A DNA stretch of 64,000 nucleotides from Hymenopus coronatus (lineage: Eukaryota > Arthropoda > Insecta > Mantodea > Hymenopodidae): NCBI GenBank assembly GCA_030762935.1, contig CM060895.1, positions 39,299,001 through 39,363,000 on the forward strand, written 5' to 3'. Below the pieces are notes generated by a model. That model searched no databases, had not been told where the DNA came from, and saw only the letters and a list, made by a program, of their open reading frames with translations. The translations under genes and the position numbers were made by a program. Position 1 is the stretch's first letter; every line of letters begins with the position of its first letter. This document shows positions 23,085 to 34,785 of this stretch, in pieces.

Positions 23085-23345
23085 GCTTCTCATTTAGCGG
23101 CCCTGGTTCGATTTAGGGAACCTCATGCTGAATTTGTGATGGACGAAGCGGCGTCTGGTCGCATTTTCCTCGGGTCCTCCGGTATCCCACCAATTGCTCT
23201 ATAAGCATCTTCCCAGTCGTCTCTTTGAACATCATTTCATATCACCCACTTCCTCGCTTTCACCCATTCTGGTTCATCTCTGATCCTCAACAGGCGTCTG
23301 ACCCCAGGCGCTAGCTTTTAAGTCCTGGGGGGAAGGGTGTAAGTT
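23085..23345 (+). mobile_element. SINE-A copy, diverged
   Basis: Head remnants (CTCGCTTCTCATTTAGCGGC, box B-like TGGTTCGATTTAG), then GTGATGGACGAAGCGGCGTC and the C/T-rich body, ending AAGTCCTGGGGGGAAGG. Confidence 0.8.
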
Positions 23346-23373
23346 CTCTATGCGAAGAGGATAAAAACAAAAA

Positions 23374-24260
23374 TCTAATGTGTTGCATTCACATGACTTT
23401 CTCTACATCTCTGCAACAAATTATTGTTAAAAAGCTAATGCTTTTATTTACTTAAAGCTAATGGAAAAAAATTATCAGAAATATTCTTATTACTTGCTTC
23501 CTTGTAAGTAGAAGAGAAATACGGAGTATCATAGATTAAAGTGATAGTCAAAAGGTGGTTGGTATGTGACTGAAGTTCCTTTGTTTGTATGGACAGGAGT
23601 TGACAAATTCCTGTATGAGAAAAGTATAAGTTTTTCAAAGTTAAAACCAAAAACAAGCAATACTCAAGTACGATAAACTCCACGAAAAAAAAAAATGAAT
23701 ATGACATAAATTGTGTCTTTTATCATAATGTACATTTTTGTGCAGTAAGTTTTTGTGTATCTCTTTCGGTTTATCAGTTACGCAAAATTCAATAAAAATC
23801 ATCCAGAGTAAAGAGGTCTTCAGAGGCTATTCCCAGAAAATTCAAAATATACGTTTTATTTGGTATGTAAATATATCTTAAATATTAGAGATTTTAGTCA
23901 AAATTGGTAGAGCCATTTTTTAAAACATCAAAATTTACGAATTTTTTTCCATGTAAAGGGTAGTTTCCATGTAAAGGGGGATTTTCTTGAAAATCGTGTC
24001 GCATCCTTGGAAGATACCAAACCTAAACACCAAGTTTGGTATTTAATGGTCTTTACGTTTTTGGGCTATCCTGTCCACAGACACACATACACACACACGT
24101 ACACCCACACACGGACCTTTCTCCAAAAATGCTTTTTTTTTTTTGGATTCAGGGAGACCCAAAACATGTGTTTCTGGTGAAATCTCTGTATGGAATTTTT
24201 GGGTGATTACAATATCTTCTCTATTTACTATGTAGATAGTACGTGCAGAGAAAGTAAAAA
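23374..24260 (+). mobile_element. HE-family full-length copy
   Basis: 5' TCTAATGTGTTGCATTCAC to 3' GCAGAGAAAGTAAAAA, 887 bp. The CCATGTAAAGGGTAGTTT block is partly doubled (23951-23977). The microsatellite is an imperfect (CA)n at 24078-24111. Confidence 0.92.
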
Positions 24261-24329
24261 GAAAGAAAGAACGAAAGAAAGTTGACCTCAAACTTCAATT
24301 CAAAGACTGATGACCACGAAATTTACTGT

Positions 24330-24960
24330 AGAACATTTTTACTTACCCTTGCATGTATCTAAAATGTACATATTGATACCAAAATTTCACTGAAAAACAT
24401 ATTTTGAAGCCCCTACATCTAAATATGCATTTTTAGAAAGGGGCAGTGTTTGTATGTCAAAAACGAAAAATCGCTTAAATACCAAACTTGGTATTAACTT
24501 AATAATATTCCAAGGATGCGACACGAGGACTTTTTGGAAAGTACTCCCATCCAAAGCTACTCCTTGTATGGAACATTTTTCGAAACTTTCGATTCTCTAA
24601 AAAAAGATTGTTTGACTAAAATGTCGTATATTAAAGATATTTACTTGGCAAACATAATGTATATCCTGAAGTTCTAGGGAATCGCCTCTGAAGCCCTCTT
24701 CATTCTGAATGACTTTTCCATAACTGTAAGAGACAGACAGAAACTTAGTACACAAAAAATGTTGATGTCGTTAAAACACCCAATTTATGTCATACACGTT
24801 TTTTTTTTCCCTTAAAACCATTAATTTCAGAGATATTCCCTGTTACTGGCTTCAATTTTAGAATTCTAAACTATTCTGAAACGGGAAGCTTTCATCCATT
24901 TCATCTCTTATTTGTTTTCCTCCTGGCCAACGAAAGAGAACAAAATTTTAATGACATCTC
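24330..24960 (-). mobile_element. HE-family copy, both ends incomplete
   Basis: Contains ACCAAAATTTCACTG, AAATACCAAACTTGGTATTA, CCAAGGATGCGACACGAGGA and the GGGAATCGCCTCTGAAG block on the minus strand. The terminal palindrome is eroded and the copy fades after AAACGGGAAGCTTTCATCC. Confidence 0.8.
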
Positions 24961-25639
24961 AGCTCCACTATTATGACACCAATGGAATGGCGGAGATTAG
25001 GCAATTTCAACCAATTGCGCTCATCCGACTGGAGCGATATTGTCGAAAAATATTATCATAGCTGATGTTCATTTCTTTGACATCTTGCCATACGTGAAAT
25101 TCGTATGTTTAATCTCCTGTCTTGGTTATTGGTAACAAGATGACAATCCGGGCAGCCAACTTTCACTTTTAATAGCTGTCAGTTCTACAATTGTGCTTGC
25201 AATTAATTAAGTTAGAATGTTTATTTAAAGTTTTATCCATTTCATTGTGTATTTAGTTCAAAAAAGCAGTGAAATTAATCATTATTTTCTTAGTATGAGA
25301 CGAGTACAATAACCAAAAATAAAATAATGTTTGTTTTCATTTCATGTATTTCTTATTAAAGCTGAGATAAATAATTGTTTCCTATTTCTATGTTGCAATC
25401 GATATTTGTACATTGGGTGTAGACATCGTCAGCCATATCATAATTCAGAAGGCAGTAAAGAAAGAAAAACAAAATCAGTAAATAAACGTCATCAAATGCG
25501 TCATCTACCATTTCAGAACTAATGTAAGTATTACAATCATAATCTGATAAAATCTCCGTTCTATGTATTACAAATTTAATAGCCTATTTCGCTGCGGTTG
25601 TGATTTATCGACAAGATAAAGACATTCAAGTATTACTCA
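24961..25639. other. No gene recognised
   Basis: Unique sequence. The 63-codon frame at 25331-25522 is not distinctive. Confidence 0.5.
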
Positions 25640-25852
25640 TGACAATCACATAGTGACAGTTTTTAAAACAATTGACTCTTACTTTAGCCTAGTGTATTCC
25701 CTTACTTCCCTTCTACATATAATGCACTGGGTAACAACATAATTTTTGGTAATGTTTATATTGATTATAAAAGAATAATCTTTTCTAAGAATAGTTTGTT
25801 TGCAGATCAGATAGGAAAGTGGTGCAAACTGAACACATGAGATTTTTTTCAA
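25640..25852 (-). mobile_element. HE-family 5' end fragment, divergent
   Basis: CAATCACATAGTGACAG, TAGCCTAGTGTATTCCCTTA, a degenerate GATTAGCATG block, and AACACATGAGATTTTT. Confidence 0.75.
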
Positions 25853-26424
25853 TGCATTCTCCAACGACTCAAATTTGTTTTATTTAAGGATAGAAAAAAA
25901 AAATCACATGTGGTATTTCAATCTAAACTATTCCTGTACCTTCTGATGAACAGATAAAGCAATGAATCAGGGGACAATCCAATAATTATGCCATCAAGAA
26001 TTTGGTGTTCAAGAGTTTCATATCGTACCTGTCAGAGGACACACTAGCGATAACTTATGGCACCGAACGTGTTTCCTTGCTTTCTACTTAGTACCTTATT
26101 ATATACCCTTTCTTCAAATCTAACTGTATCGAGTTGTTTGGTTCAAGACATTATGTTTTATAAGCGCTTCAATTCTTTTACCAGAAAATGTTTTCCCAGT
26201 GTATAACAGAGAAAAAGAGAAAGACACTGAACACATATCAACTAAAAAGAACAACCTCCACATTTACTGAATATCAGTCCTTAAAATTTCAGTTTACTTT
26301 GCACACCGAAAAGCTCTCTAATGCAGAAAGCAGCGAATAACTCGCAATTCAAAGGATATACCTGCAACATGCTTTACAGCGCAGCATTGAAGGCAAACTA
26401 TCGTCGGAATCAAATGATAGAAAT
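25853..26424. other. No gene recognised
   Basis: Unique AT-rich sequence. Confidence 0.5.
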
Positions 26425-26550
26425 GAGCCGGTCCCGCCAAAATGCCTAGCTTTTGTGCTTTGCGGCGCACGGGATCGTGGGTTCGAGTCCCACCTTGGGC
26501 ATGGGAGTTTCTGTATTTGTAAATGTGTATATGTCTGTGTATGTATACTA
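26425..26550 (+). mobile_element. SINE-B, 5' part
   Basis: Shares AGCTTTTGTGCTTTGCGGC, box B GGGTTCGAGTCC and CACCTTGGGCATGGGAGTTT with the 4965 copy. It is cut short just before the next HE copy. Confidence 0.8.
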
Positions 26551-26554
26551 AAAA

Positions 26555-27402
26555 TCTGATGTGTTTTATTCACATGACTTTCCCTACATCTCTGCAACAA
26601 GTTGTAGTTAAAAAGCTTATGCTTCTATTTACTTCATGCTAATCGAGAAAAATTAGCAGAATCAGTTTTATTATTTGCTTCCTTGAAAGTAGAAGCGAAA
26701 TAAGGGAGTACCATAGGTTAAAATGATAGCCAAAGGATGGTTGCTATGTAACTTAATTTCCTTTGTTTGTATGGACAGGAGGTAACAAATTCCTGTATGA
26801 GAAAAGTATGTCTTTCAAAGCTGAAATGAAATAACAGGAATATCTTAAAAATGATCAACTCACGAAAAAATGTATGTGACATAAATTGTGTGTTTTATCT
26901 TGAGCTACATTTTCTGTGTAGTAAGTTTTTGTACATATCTTACGGTTTAGCATTTATGTACAATTCCGTAAAATGCATCCGGAATAAAGCAATCTTCAGG
27001 GGATATTCCCAGAAAATTCAAGATATACATTTTTTGTAGGTAAATATCTTTAATATACGATATTTTCATCAAAATCGTTAGAGCCATTTTTAAGAAAATC
27101 AACATTTTCGAAATTTTTCCATGCAAAGGGTAGTTTGCGGTGTGGGAATTTTCATGAAAATCTTCGTGTCGCATCCTTGGAAGATACGAAACATAAATAC
27201 CAAGTTTGGGCTTTAACGGTCTTTTCGTTTTTGAGCTATGCTGCCCACAGACACACACGGCCCTTTTTCTAAAAATGCTTTTTCGGTTTCAGGGAGTCTC
27301 AAAACATATATTTCCGGTGAAATCACGGTATCGTATTTTTGGGTGCAATACAACACCTTCTCTATACACTATGTACATAGTACGTGGAGAGAAAGTAAAA
27401 AT
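26555..27402 (+). mobile_element. HE-family full-length copy
   Basis: 5' TCTGATGTGTTTTATTCAC to 3' GAGAGAAAGTAAAAA, 848 bp. The 3' palindrome is TTCTCTATACACTATG, then TACATAGTACGTGGAGAGAA. The microsatellite is reduced to CAGACACACACGG. Confidence 0.93.
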
Positions 27403-27458
27403 CAGACGACTCCAAAACTGTACTCGCGAATACGGCCTCAGAAATGTGGGCTATGACG

Positions 27459-28090
27459 GTATCTTCCAAGGATGCGACACGAAGATTCTGAGAAAAATCC
27501 CCCCACACCAAACTACCTTTTACATATAGGTAACTTTTTTTCGAAATTCCTTATTTTCTTAAAAATGAATAACGATTTTGATTAAAATACTATATATTTA
27601 AGATATTTACCTAACATATAAAATATCTTGAATTTTCTGGGAATAGCCTCTGAAGACTACTTTATTCTGGATGAATTTTACGGAATTTTGCATAACTGCT
27701 ACATCGTAAGAAATGGATAAAAACTTACTATACAAAACTATAGAGCACATTAAAGTACACAATTTATGTTATATGTTATATATATATTTCGTGGAGTTGA
27801 CCATTTTTGAGATATTCCTTATTTTTGGTTTCAGCTTTATAAAACTTATACTTTCCTTATACAGAAATTTGTTAACAAAGGCACTTTTGTTACATAGCAA
27901 CCATCTTTTGGATATCACTTTAACCTATGGTACTCCATTATTTCGCTTATACTTACGAGGAAGCAACTAATAAGACGATTTCTGTTAATTTTGTCTTGAT
28001 TAGCATGAATTAAATAGAAGCATAAACTTTTTAACAATTATTTGTTACAGAGATGTAGAGAAAGTCATGTGAATGGAACACATCAGATGT
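27459..28090 (-). mobile_element. HE-family copy, 3' end missing
   Basis: Starts at TATCTTCCAAGGATGCGACA and ends with the 5' hairpin GTGAATGGAACACATCAGA. Opposite in orientation to the copy just before it. Confidence 0.88.
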
Positions 28091-28811
28091 TTTCTTTAAT
28101 CATGAATACATTATTGTACATTTAGTACTAGTTTACAGTTATGCTCATTAGATGGCAAGGACCCTAATCCTATGACAGGACTTATAATTTAGAATGTTCT
28201 GTCTCTTCGAGCTGCTGGCAGGTGTTGAGTAGCGCATTGGAGTGGTTAGCGAACTTGCAGTAGAGCTTCGTATTAGCAGTCTTGCAGGACAATAGCTATT
28301 AGTGCAATTTGAAGATCCTGATGGATGGTTGTGTTGCGGACATACCTTGTTACACTTATTGTGAGTCGAAGGAAACGGTTTTGAAGAGTGTGTACTCTTT
28401 TTATCCATGAATGAGATGCAGAACCTCAAATGCCACACCCTGATATAGGGAATAAAACTGTATTAGTTTCCTCCGCGCGCTTAAAATCGCTTTACACGAA
28501 ACCGCCCATGCCAAACTAGCGGAATGTCGCTGTACGTTTGTAGCTAATTACGTGGGTTTGCCCAAGACAGAATTAGATTATCGACCTTGAGGTCAATTAG
28601 AAATGCCTTTGCCTCTGCTGACATGTCACGGCTGGACCTCATCAATTATTTCCCAAGTATTTCGTTTCCCTCAGGAACATAACCCTATTAGTCAAACAAC
28701 CCCAGCAACATTACAGATGTACACATCTCCCGAGATTTAGTGCTTTAAATGTGCAAGTTTATTTTATACGAGTAACATTCTCAAATACCTTATGAGATCT
28801 GCCCAAAAACA
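28091..28811. other. No gene recognised
   Basis: Unique sequence; the 96-codon minus frame at 28148-28438 has no recognisable domain. Confidence 0.5.
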
Positions 28812-29619
28812 TCTGATGTGTTCCATTCAAATAACTTTATCTAGCTATTCCACCAACACATTTGTCTTATAAAGGATTATTATTTTATCTACATCATGAT
28901 AATCTACGAGCAGATAAACATTAGCAGAACTGGTCTTATTACTTGCTGTCTTATAAGTAGAAAGAAAATAAGAGAATGCAATAGGCTAAAGCGATAGTCA
29001 AATCTTTTAAAAGCTGGTCACTGTGTGAAACAAAGTTCGGTTCACCTTGCATGGTTCCGTTTGAGAAAAGTTAATTGGTTTAATATTTAAACCAATAACA
29101 ATAAATATCTCGAAAACGGTCAACGGTATATGATATAAATTATGTGTTGTAACGAGATCTATATTTTTGTGTTGTAAGTTTTTGTCTATCTCTTACGATT
29201 TAAACCTTATGCAAACTTTTGCAAAACTGATAAAAGGTTATTGCCAGAAAAATTCAAATTTACATTTTATTTATGATGTGAATAGGTTTAATATACGGTA
29301 TTTTAATGAAAAAAATGTTAGCGACATTTCTGAGAAAATTTAATTTTCGAAAAATGTTCCATAGAGTTGGTATTTTCTTGGAAATCTTCGTGTCGCACCC
29401 TTGGAAGACATTGAACTTAAATAAAACGTTTGATATTTCACCAACTTTTCATTTTTGAGCTATGCTGTCCACATGCGCACGCACACATAGACACACACGG
29501 ATTCAGGGGACCTCAAAATATATATTTCCGGTGAAATCTCGATATCGAATTTTTGGCTGGAATACAATACCTTCTCTATCCAATATGTACATTGACATAC
29601 GGGTTAGAGAAAGTAAAAA
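28812..29619 (+). mobile_element. HE-family full-length copy, array unit 1
   Basis: 5' TCTGATGTGTTCCATTC to 3' GTTAGAGAAAGTAAAAA. Belongs to a diverged subfamily (GCTATTCCACCAACACATTT in the 5' part). The next copy follows immediately in the same orientation. Confidence 0.88.
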
Positions 29620-29621
29620 TA

Positions 29622-30509
29622 TAATTTATTCCCTACACATGAGTTTCTCTACCTGTTCTATAAATAAACCTCTTACAAAAGATTCTTCTTCTTTCTACTC
29701 CTTGCCAATCGAGATAAGCATTAGCAGAACGGTACCATTACTTAGTATCTTATAAGTAGAAGGGAATAAGAGAATGCACTATGCCAAAGCGAATGTTTTA
29801 AAAGCTGTCACTTGGCAATTAACATGAAATTCCCTCTTTGCATAGCCAAGAATAAAGAAACATGGACGACTTCCTGTTTAAGAAAGTGTATTATAAAACT
29901 GAAAGCAATAACAAGGAATATCTCGGAAATAGTTCCACAACCAAAATAAAATGGACATAATCTGTGTGGTTTGATGAGATCTACATTTTCTGTGTGGTAT
30001 GTTTTTTGTCTATCTCTTACGGTTTACCAGTTATGCAAAATTCATTAGGAATGAAAAGGACTTCAGAGGAAATTCCCAGAAAATGCAAGATATACATTTA
30101 TTTCATTTTTCATGTAAATATCTTTAATGTACGTTTTTTTATGAAAATGGTTAGAGCCGTTTTTGAGAAAAACAAAAGTTTCGAAAAATTTTCCATGTAA
30201 AAGGTTAGTTTGGATGGGGGAATTTTCTTGGAAATCTTCGTGTCACATTCTTGGGAGACACTAAATTTAAATACCAAGTTTGACATTTAACGGCCTTTTG
30301 TTTTTCAGTTATGCTGTCCACAGAGAGAGGGAGAGAGGGAGAGAAACACACAGCCTGACTTTTTTCTAAAAATGTTTTTTGGGGAGATTCAGGGGTTCTC
30401 AAAATAAATTATATTTCCGGTGAAATCCTGTTTCTAATTTTTGGGTGGAATACAATACGTTCTCTACCTCCTATGTACATTGCAAATGGCGAACGAGAGA
30501 AAGTAAAAA
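29622..30509 (+). mobile_element. HE-family full-length copy, array unit 2
   Basis: 5' region TTCCCTACACATGAGTTTC to 3' GAGAGAAAGTAAAAA. The microsatellite slot (about 30321-30352) holds a GA/GAGG tract instead of CA. Confidence 0.88.
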
Positions 30510-30739
30510 TGCAATATGTACACATTTTTCTCTACTTATTCTGCAACAAATTATCCTTACAGAAGCTTATTCTTCTATATACGTCATACTTGGCAGATAT
30601 GGCCTTGTACAGGATGGTCTGCTCGAATGTTTCAATTTCAAATGTATGTGATCGGTTAGCGGTGGAAGATAAAAATGTACAAAGGCGTTTAAGTGAAACG
30701 AAAACTCATCAATTTGAGCTCCAAAACTCACTGAGACGA

Positions 30740-32880
30740 TTTCAAGGCGATGGACAGTTTCTTATCAAATGCGTTAGAATTTGTCTTTCTTCTGAAATGC
30801 TTTTTTTTTTTAATGGAATCTACGATGCGCTCCCGAAGATCACGTAGGTTTCTGACTGGGATGGCGTAAACTTTATCTTTGACGTAGCCCCCGTGAAAGA
30901 AATCGAGAGATGGTGTTAAATCGAGAGATGTTGGGGGCCACACGATCGATCCTCCCCTTCCAATCCAATGACCAGGAAAATGTCCAAAGTCGTGCGAACT
31001 TCAACTAGTAGGAGGGGCGTCATCTTGTTGGAAAAGGTTGTCCGCTGCAGATGTTCGATTTATGGAAAGAAGAAATGCTCCAGCATATCAAGATACGAGA
31101 TTGGCTTGATAGATCTGCTAAAAAGAAAGAAACATGTTTCATAACACCTTACCACAGTCTCCTATGAGGGATATACACTTGCTCCAGCGATCCTCAGCTT
31201 ATTTTCTATCCGTTTTATCCGTTGGAAAAATAGGTTCTGCTAAACTGCGAGTATCACTTCCTCATTTGATGAACATTTCTTCCCAGTAAGCCAAAGTTTC
31301 AAGTTAAGGAACAGGAAAGAATCACTTAAGATTAAGTATTGTGAAAGGATGAGGAACCAATTTAAAGCCCAATTCATTTACTATAGCCATTATTATCGCT
31401 GATGAGCGGTACGGTTCATCATCCTGGTGAAAGTACACTTTTTTGTGTTCCAACCTTGATTTTTTTTTCAGTCAACGCAAGTTTCAAACGATCCAACAAT
31501 GAACCATAATAAGACCCAGTTATGGTTCTACTTTTTTCCAAGTAATCTATGAGGATTATTTCTTGGGAATCCAAAAGACCAGTGAACATCCCTTACCAGC
31601 TGCCAAATGGTCTTTCCTTCTTCGGCAATTTTACCAGCCTTTGGCATTGTTTTGACTCTGATCTGTATTGATAGTACCAGGCTTCATCAACAGTTAGAAC
31701 TTGGCGCAAAATGTCTTGGTGATTGCGATTAAACATCGCTAGATATTGTGTTGAAATATTTCGGTTGCGCTTTTGGTTGACTGTGAGCAATCTCCTAGCA
31801 CACAGCTCCTTCATAGCCAATTCTCCGTGCAGGATATTATGCACTCAGTTGAGATGCCTTCAGGCTCAGTAATCTCAATAATGTTTCTTTAGTCATCTTG
31901 TATTACCATATCATGTACTTTGTCAATGGTTTCCTATATAATGACCTCAATTGGACGGCCGGATGCGCTTCATCTTCGGCTTGTCCAACTATGTTTAAAT
32001 TCATGAATTCAAAAGTAAATATTCTTCACTGATGGTCTGCGTGAATTTTATCCAATTCTGTTTTGATTTGTGTTCAACCTTCAAAAGATAATGTTTTAAT
32101 AACGGTACGAACATAGGTGTTGTCTGTTTTCAAACGCAGCCACAAATTGACCAACTCAAATGGGTATCAACAATGAACAGTAAACTGTACACTGTTGGCA
32201 TCTTATACGACCCTTTGAATAATCAAACTTACAACCATGAAGCCGAAACAAAACTATTTAATTCTTTCATCGAAATTTATCAGATTTTAAACCACCCTTC
32301 TATGTGGTGCCACGGACATGTTTTTTTCGGTGAAGAAAACCGGTCCAATGACTTGATTCTGTGACAAACCGCACCAAGCATTGACCTTGAGACTACCATG
32401 AATGTGAACTTGTGCAATGTCAGGATTCTATCATCCCCAGATCCGCATATTATCTAGATTTACCTTGTCTGAGACACGGAAAGCGGCTTCGTCCGAGAAT
32501 AAAATATTGGACATGAAATCAGGATCAATGCCGAGAGGCCTAGCAAGATATTGGCGAATTCGACTCGTTTTGGCTTGTCATTCGGCTTCAGATGTTACAA
32601 GAAATGTAATTTGTATTCAGGAGGTATGTACAGTTTGAGACGTTTGTGGACAATTCGTTCAATGTTCATTTCCGCATTTGATGTTCCTGTGAAGCTCTTC
32701 CGTGGGTTTCGCTCAAGTGCGACTTGAACATTTACAACCATTTTGTCGGATATTCCGCATTTACCAACATGCTTCTTTAATATACTATCCTACTTCTTTA
32801 TACTTTTAGCAGTTGGAGCATCATGATTAAAGACTCGCCGAAACTCCCTTTAAACTCGGACAATTAACTGATTTAAACAA
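30740..32880 (-). pseudogene. DUF4817/DDE-type transposase, broken, split by mariner
   Basis: The N-terminal half (about 32880 down to 32310) reads RRVFNHDAPTAKSIKK (helix-turn-helix type), KPNDKPKRVEFANILL, LFSDEAAFRVSDKVNLDN (first catalytic Asp) and GPVFFTEK, with several stops. The C-terminal half (about 31115 down to 30740) reads SYLDMLEHFFFP, FQQDDAPP (second catalytic Asp), FPGHWIGRGGSIVWPP, then SLDLTPSLDFFHGGYVKDKV. This order is that of a common arthropod Tc1/mariner-superfamily transposase. Stops, frame changes and the insertion make it inactive. Confidence 0.85.
31110..32300 (-). mobile_element. Mariner relic nested inside the transposon
   Basis: Minus-strand reading gives KTELDKIHAD, ETIDKVHDMV, a GISTE/ILHGELAMK segment, RLLTVNQKRNR, QVLTVDEAW (first catalytic Asp), a VFW segment, VYFHQDDEPYRSSAIIMAIV (second Asp) and NELGFKLVPHP, then a GDCGKVL-like end. 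Many stops and frame changes are present. Ends could not be placed to the base, because no convincing inverted repeat or TA pair was found. Confidence 0.8.
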
Positions 32881-33204
32881 CGAATACCACACAACAAGTT
32901 GCGTTCTGAACATAAACGATAACATCTAAGAATGAAACCCGTGTTTTTGAACTATCTACCGACAGGATTCGAAACTTGAATTTTCCTTTTACATAAACGT
33001 TTTTGTAAGTTTATATTTTCAACCGTTTACCTGTGACGTGACATTCAGAGGACCACCCAGTACTGACTTGCTTCCTTGTAAGTGGAAGGGAAGTAAGGGA
33101 ATATAATAGACTAAAACGATAGCCAAATATTTTAAGATGCTGGTCAGTATGTGAAGATAGTGAAAATTGGTTTTCTTGTGTAAACAAGGGTATATACATA
33201 TAAA

Positions 33205-33810
33205 TGCATATGAAGGTTTTATTTGCATGATTTTATCTATTCTGCAACAAATAATTATTGTAAAAATGTATTGTTCACTTTACTTTAATCGAGATAAATA
33301 TTAACAGAAATTATTTTATTATTTTTATTATTACTTACTTATCCATTGAAAGGAACTAAGGAAACCGCTAGGCTAAAATGATAGCCAAATATTGTATTCC
33401 GGTCATGCAAAAGTCAACTAGAATAAAGATAGGTTCACAGGATATTTCCGAAAATTTAAGATATACATTTCATTTTTTTAGAGAATACCTTATGACATTT
33501 TAATCAGAATCGTTACAGCTCTTTTTGTGAAAATCAAAATTTTCAACCAATGTTCCATGTAATGGGTGGGCGATTTTCTTCGTGTGATACTCTTGAAAAA
33601 TGCTGAATTCAAATATCAATTTTCGTATTTAACGGACATATTGTTTCTGATTTATGCCCTTCACATACTCTGGCACGCACACACACGCACATAGAACCTT
33701 CTAAATGGTTTTCTGGATGCAGGTGTCCTCAAAACAGGTATTTAGGTGAACTCTCGGTATCTAATTTTGGGTGGAATGCAATACATTCTCTATAGTAGAG
33801 AACGTAAAAA
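33205..33810 (+). mobile_element. HE-family copy, array unit 4
   Basis: 5' TTTATTTGCATGATTTTATC to 3' TTCTCTATAGTAGAGAACGT plus A run. The terminal palindrome is shortened. Same orientation as the three units before it. Confidence 0.82.
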
Positions 33811-34515
33811 GTGGAAGTGGGGATAACGAGTTCTTTGCGTCGTTTCTGAACTGCAAAAAGAAATCTGGAGAGACAGAAACCTAGCTGAATGCAACCACAA
33901 AGGAAGGTTTAATACTGTAGTAAATGTAACTAAATGCCCTATGCTGATTCATGGCAACAAACTTCTTTCATTTCACTCAGTTACTTTCTATCCGTTACTT
34001 TTGTAACATATGCTTTACTTTTTGGCCAGCACCATTTCTGCACAACTGGGACAGGAATGAAACTCGGCTCAGTTGTGGGCAGCCTACTACAAATAACATA
34101 CTTATCTCTTGGTATTCCAGTTTTGTCTCTCACTGGAACAATGCATCACGGCTTGGCAAGGAAGTTGAACTCTGGCAATTTCCGCTCTTCTCTCCCGAAA
34201 TTCTCATTCCAGTGTTCATTAGACCTTTACCGAAGTGAACACAAGAGATTCTGTGACGCAATCAGCATATAAATCCAATATACCAGCAGCGTACGCGCGT
34301 AGTTTCGAAACTAAGATATCCATTCTTCGGTTCTCCTCGATTCTTTGCACAGGCTTTCACCGCCGGAGTCAGAACTATCACTACAAGTTATTTCCGAGAC
34401 AATTAGCTGTGTATGCTACCAATAGCTTCTAATTATAATTTCTTCCATATAATTTAATCAAGGTGGCAAGAATGATTTTATTTAAAATAAGAACTGAAGC
34501 TTTCCTGGCGACGTG
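33811..34515. other. No gene recognised
   Basis: Unique sequence. Overlapping frames at 33934-34272 and 33951-34238 are in different phases with no domain; neither is supported. Confidence 0.45.
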
Positions 34516-34634
34516 TTAATTCAAAATCTTCTCGGGCTTCTAGCCAGGTAAAAACTTGGCTTGACACCAACGTTTCGAAGAAGTGCATCTTCCTCGTCTT
34601 CAGGGTGAACTACCCCAAGAAAATTTTGAATTAA
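34516..34634 (-). mobile_element. Foldback with degenerate hammerhead-like core
   Basis: Inverted arms at 34516-34536 and 34614-34634 match at 18 of 21 positions. On the minus strand the inside holds CTGAAGA (34603-34597), a stem GAGGAAG with CTTCTTC, then GAAAC and a GTTGGTGTC. This is the hammerhead order, but the fourth core base is A instead of U, which should impair cleavage. The layout parallels 6689-6919. Confidence 0.5.
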
Positions 34635-34785
34635 TGATTTTATTTGTTTATTTTACGAGTTGGTATTTTAAAATGCTTCCCAAGTTGCTTCTTCAGCCTT
34701 TCTTTACAGTACATTGAACAATGATAAAATCTAAAGTTTCAGCATATCAAATATAGTTTTGTATTTAGGGGTGTAATACGGATTG

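Larger units (their letters stand above)
30610..33060 (-). mobile_element. Tc1/mariner-superfamily transposon (DUF4817/DDE type), itself interrupted
   Basis: Imperfect inverted ends CAGGATGGTCTGCTCGAATG (left) and, reversed, CTGGGTGGTCCTCTGAATG (right) are flanked by TA on both sides (30608-30609 and 33061-33062). The transposase is on the minus strand. A mariner occupies about 31110-32300. Without it the element would be roughly 1.25 kb. Confidence 0.85.
30510..33190 (+). mobile_element. HE-family 5' half, array unit 3, split by a DNA transposon
   Basis: The 5' part (30510-30609) reads to CAGATATGGCCTTG-TA, and the sequence resumes at 33061 with TA-CTGACTTGCTTCCTTG. This matches the uninterrupted order in other copies (CAG..A.TGGTCTTATTACTTGC). 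The intervening 2.45 kb is a transposon duplicating TA. Confidence 0.85.

Noticed and set aside
24307..24325. Second CTGATGA...GAAA hammerhead candidate
   Set aside because: Only four bases separate CTGATGA from GAAA, too few for a stem II, and no cleavage triplet or stem III follows.
28812..30509. HE repeats as ordinary MITEs of a cut-and-paste transposon
   Set aside because: No true terminal inverted repeats, no reproducible target duplication, one end a palindrome, and frequent head-to-tail tandems. Not fully excluded without empty sites.
33934..34272. 112-codon frame with hydrophobic start
   Set aside because: An overlapping frame in another phase is nearly as long, and there is no motif or context.
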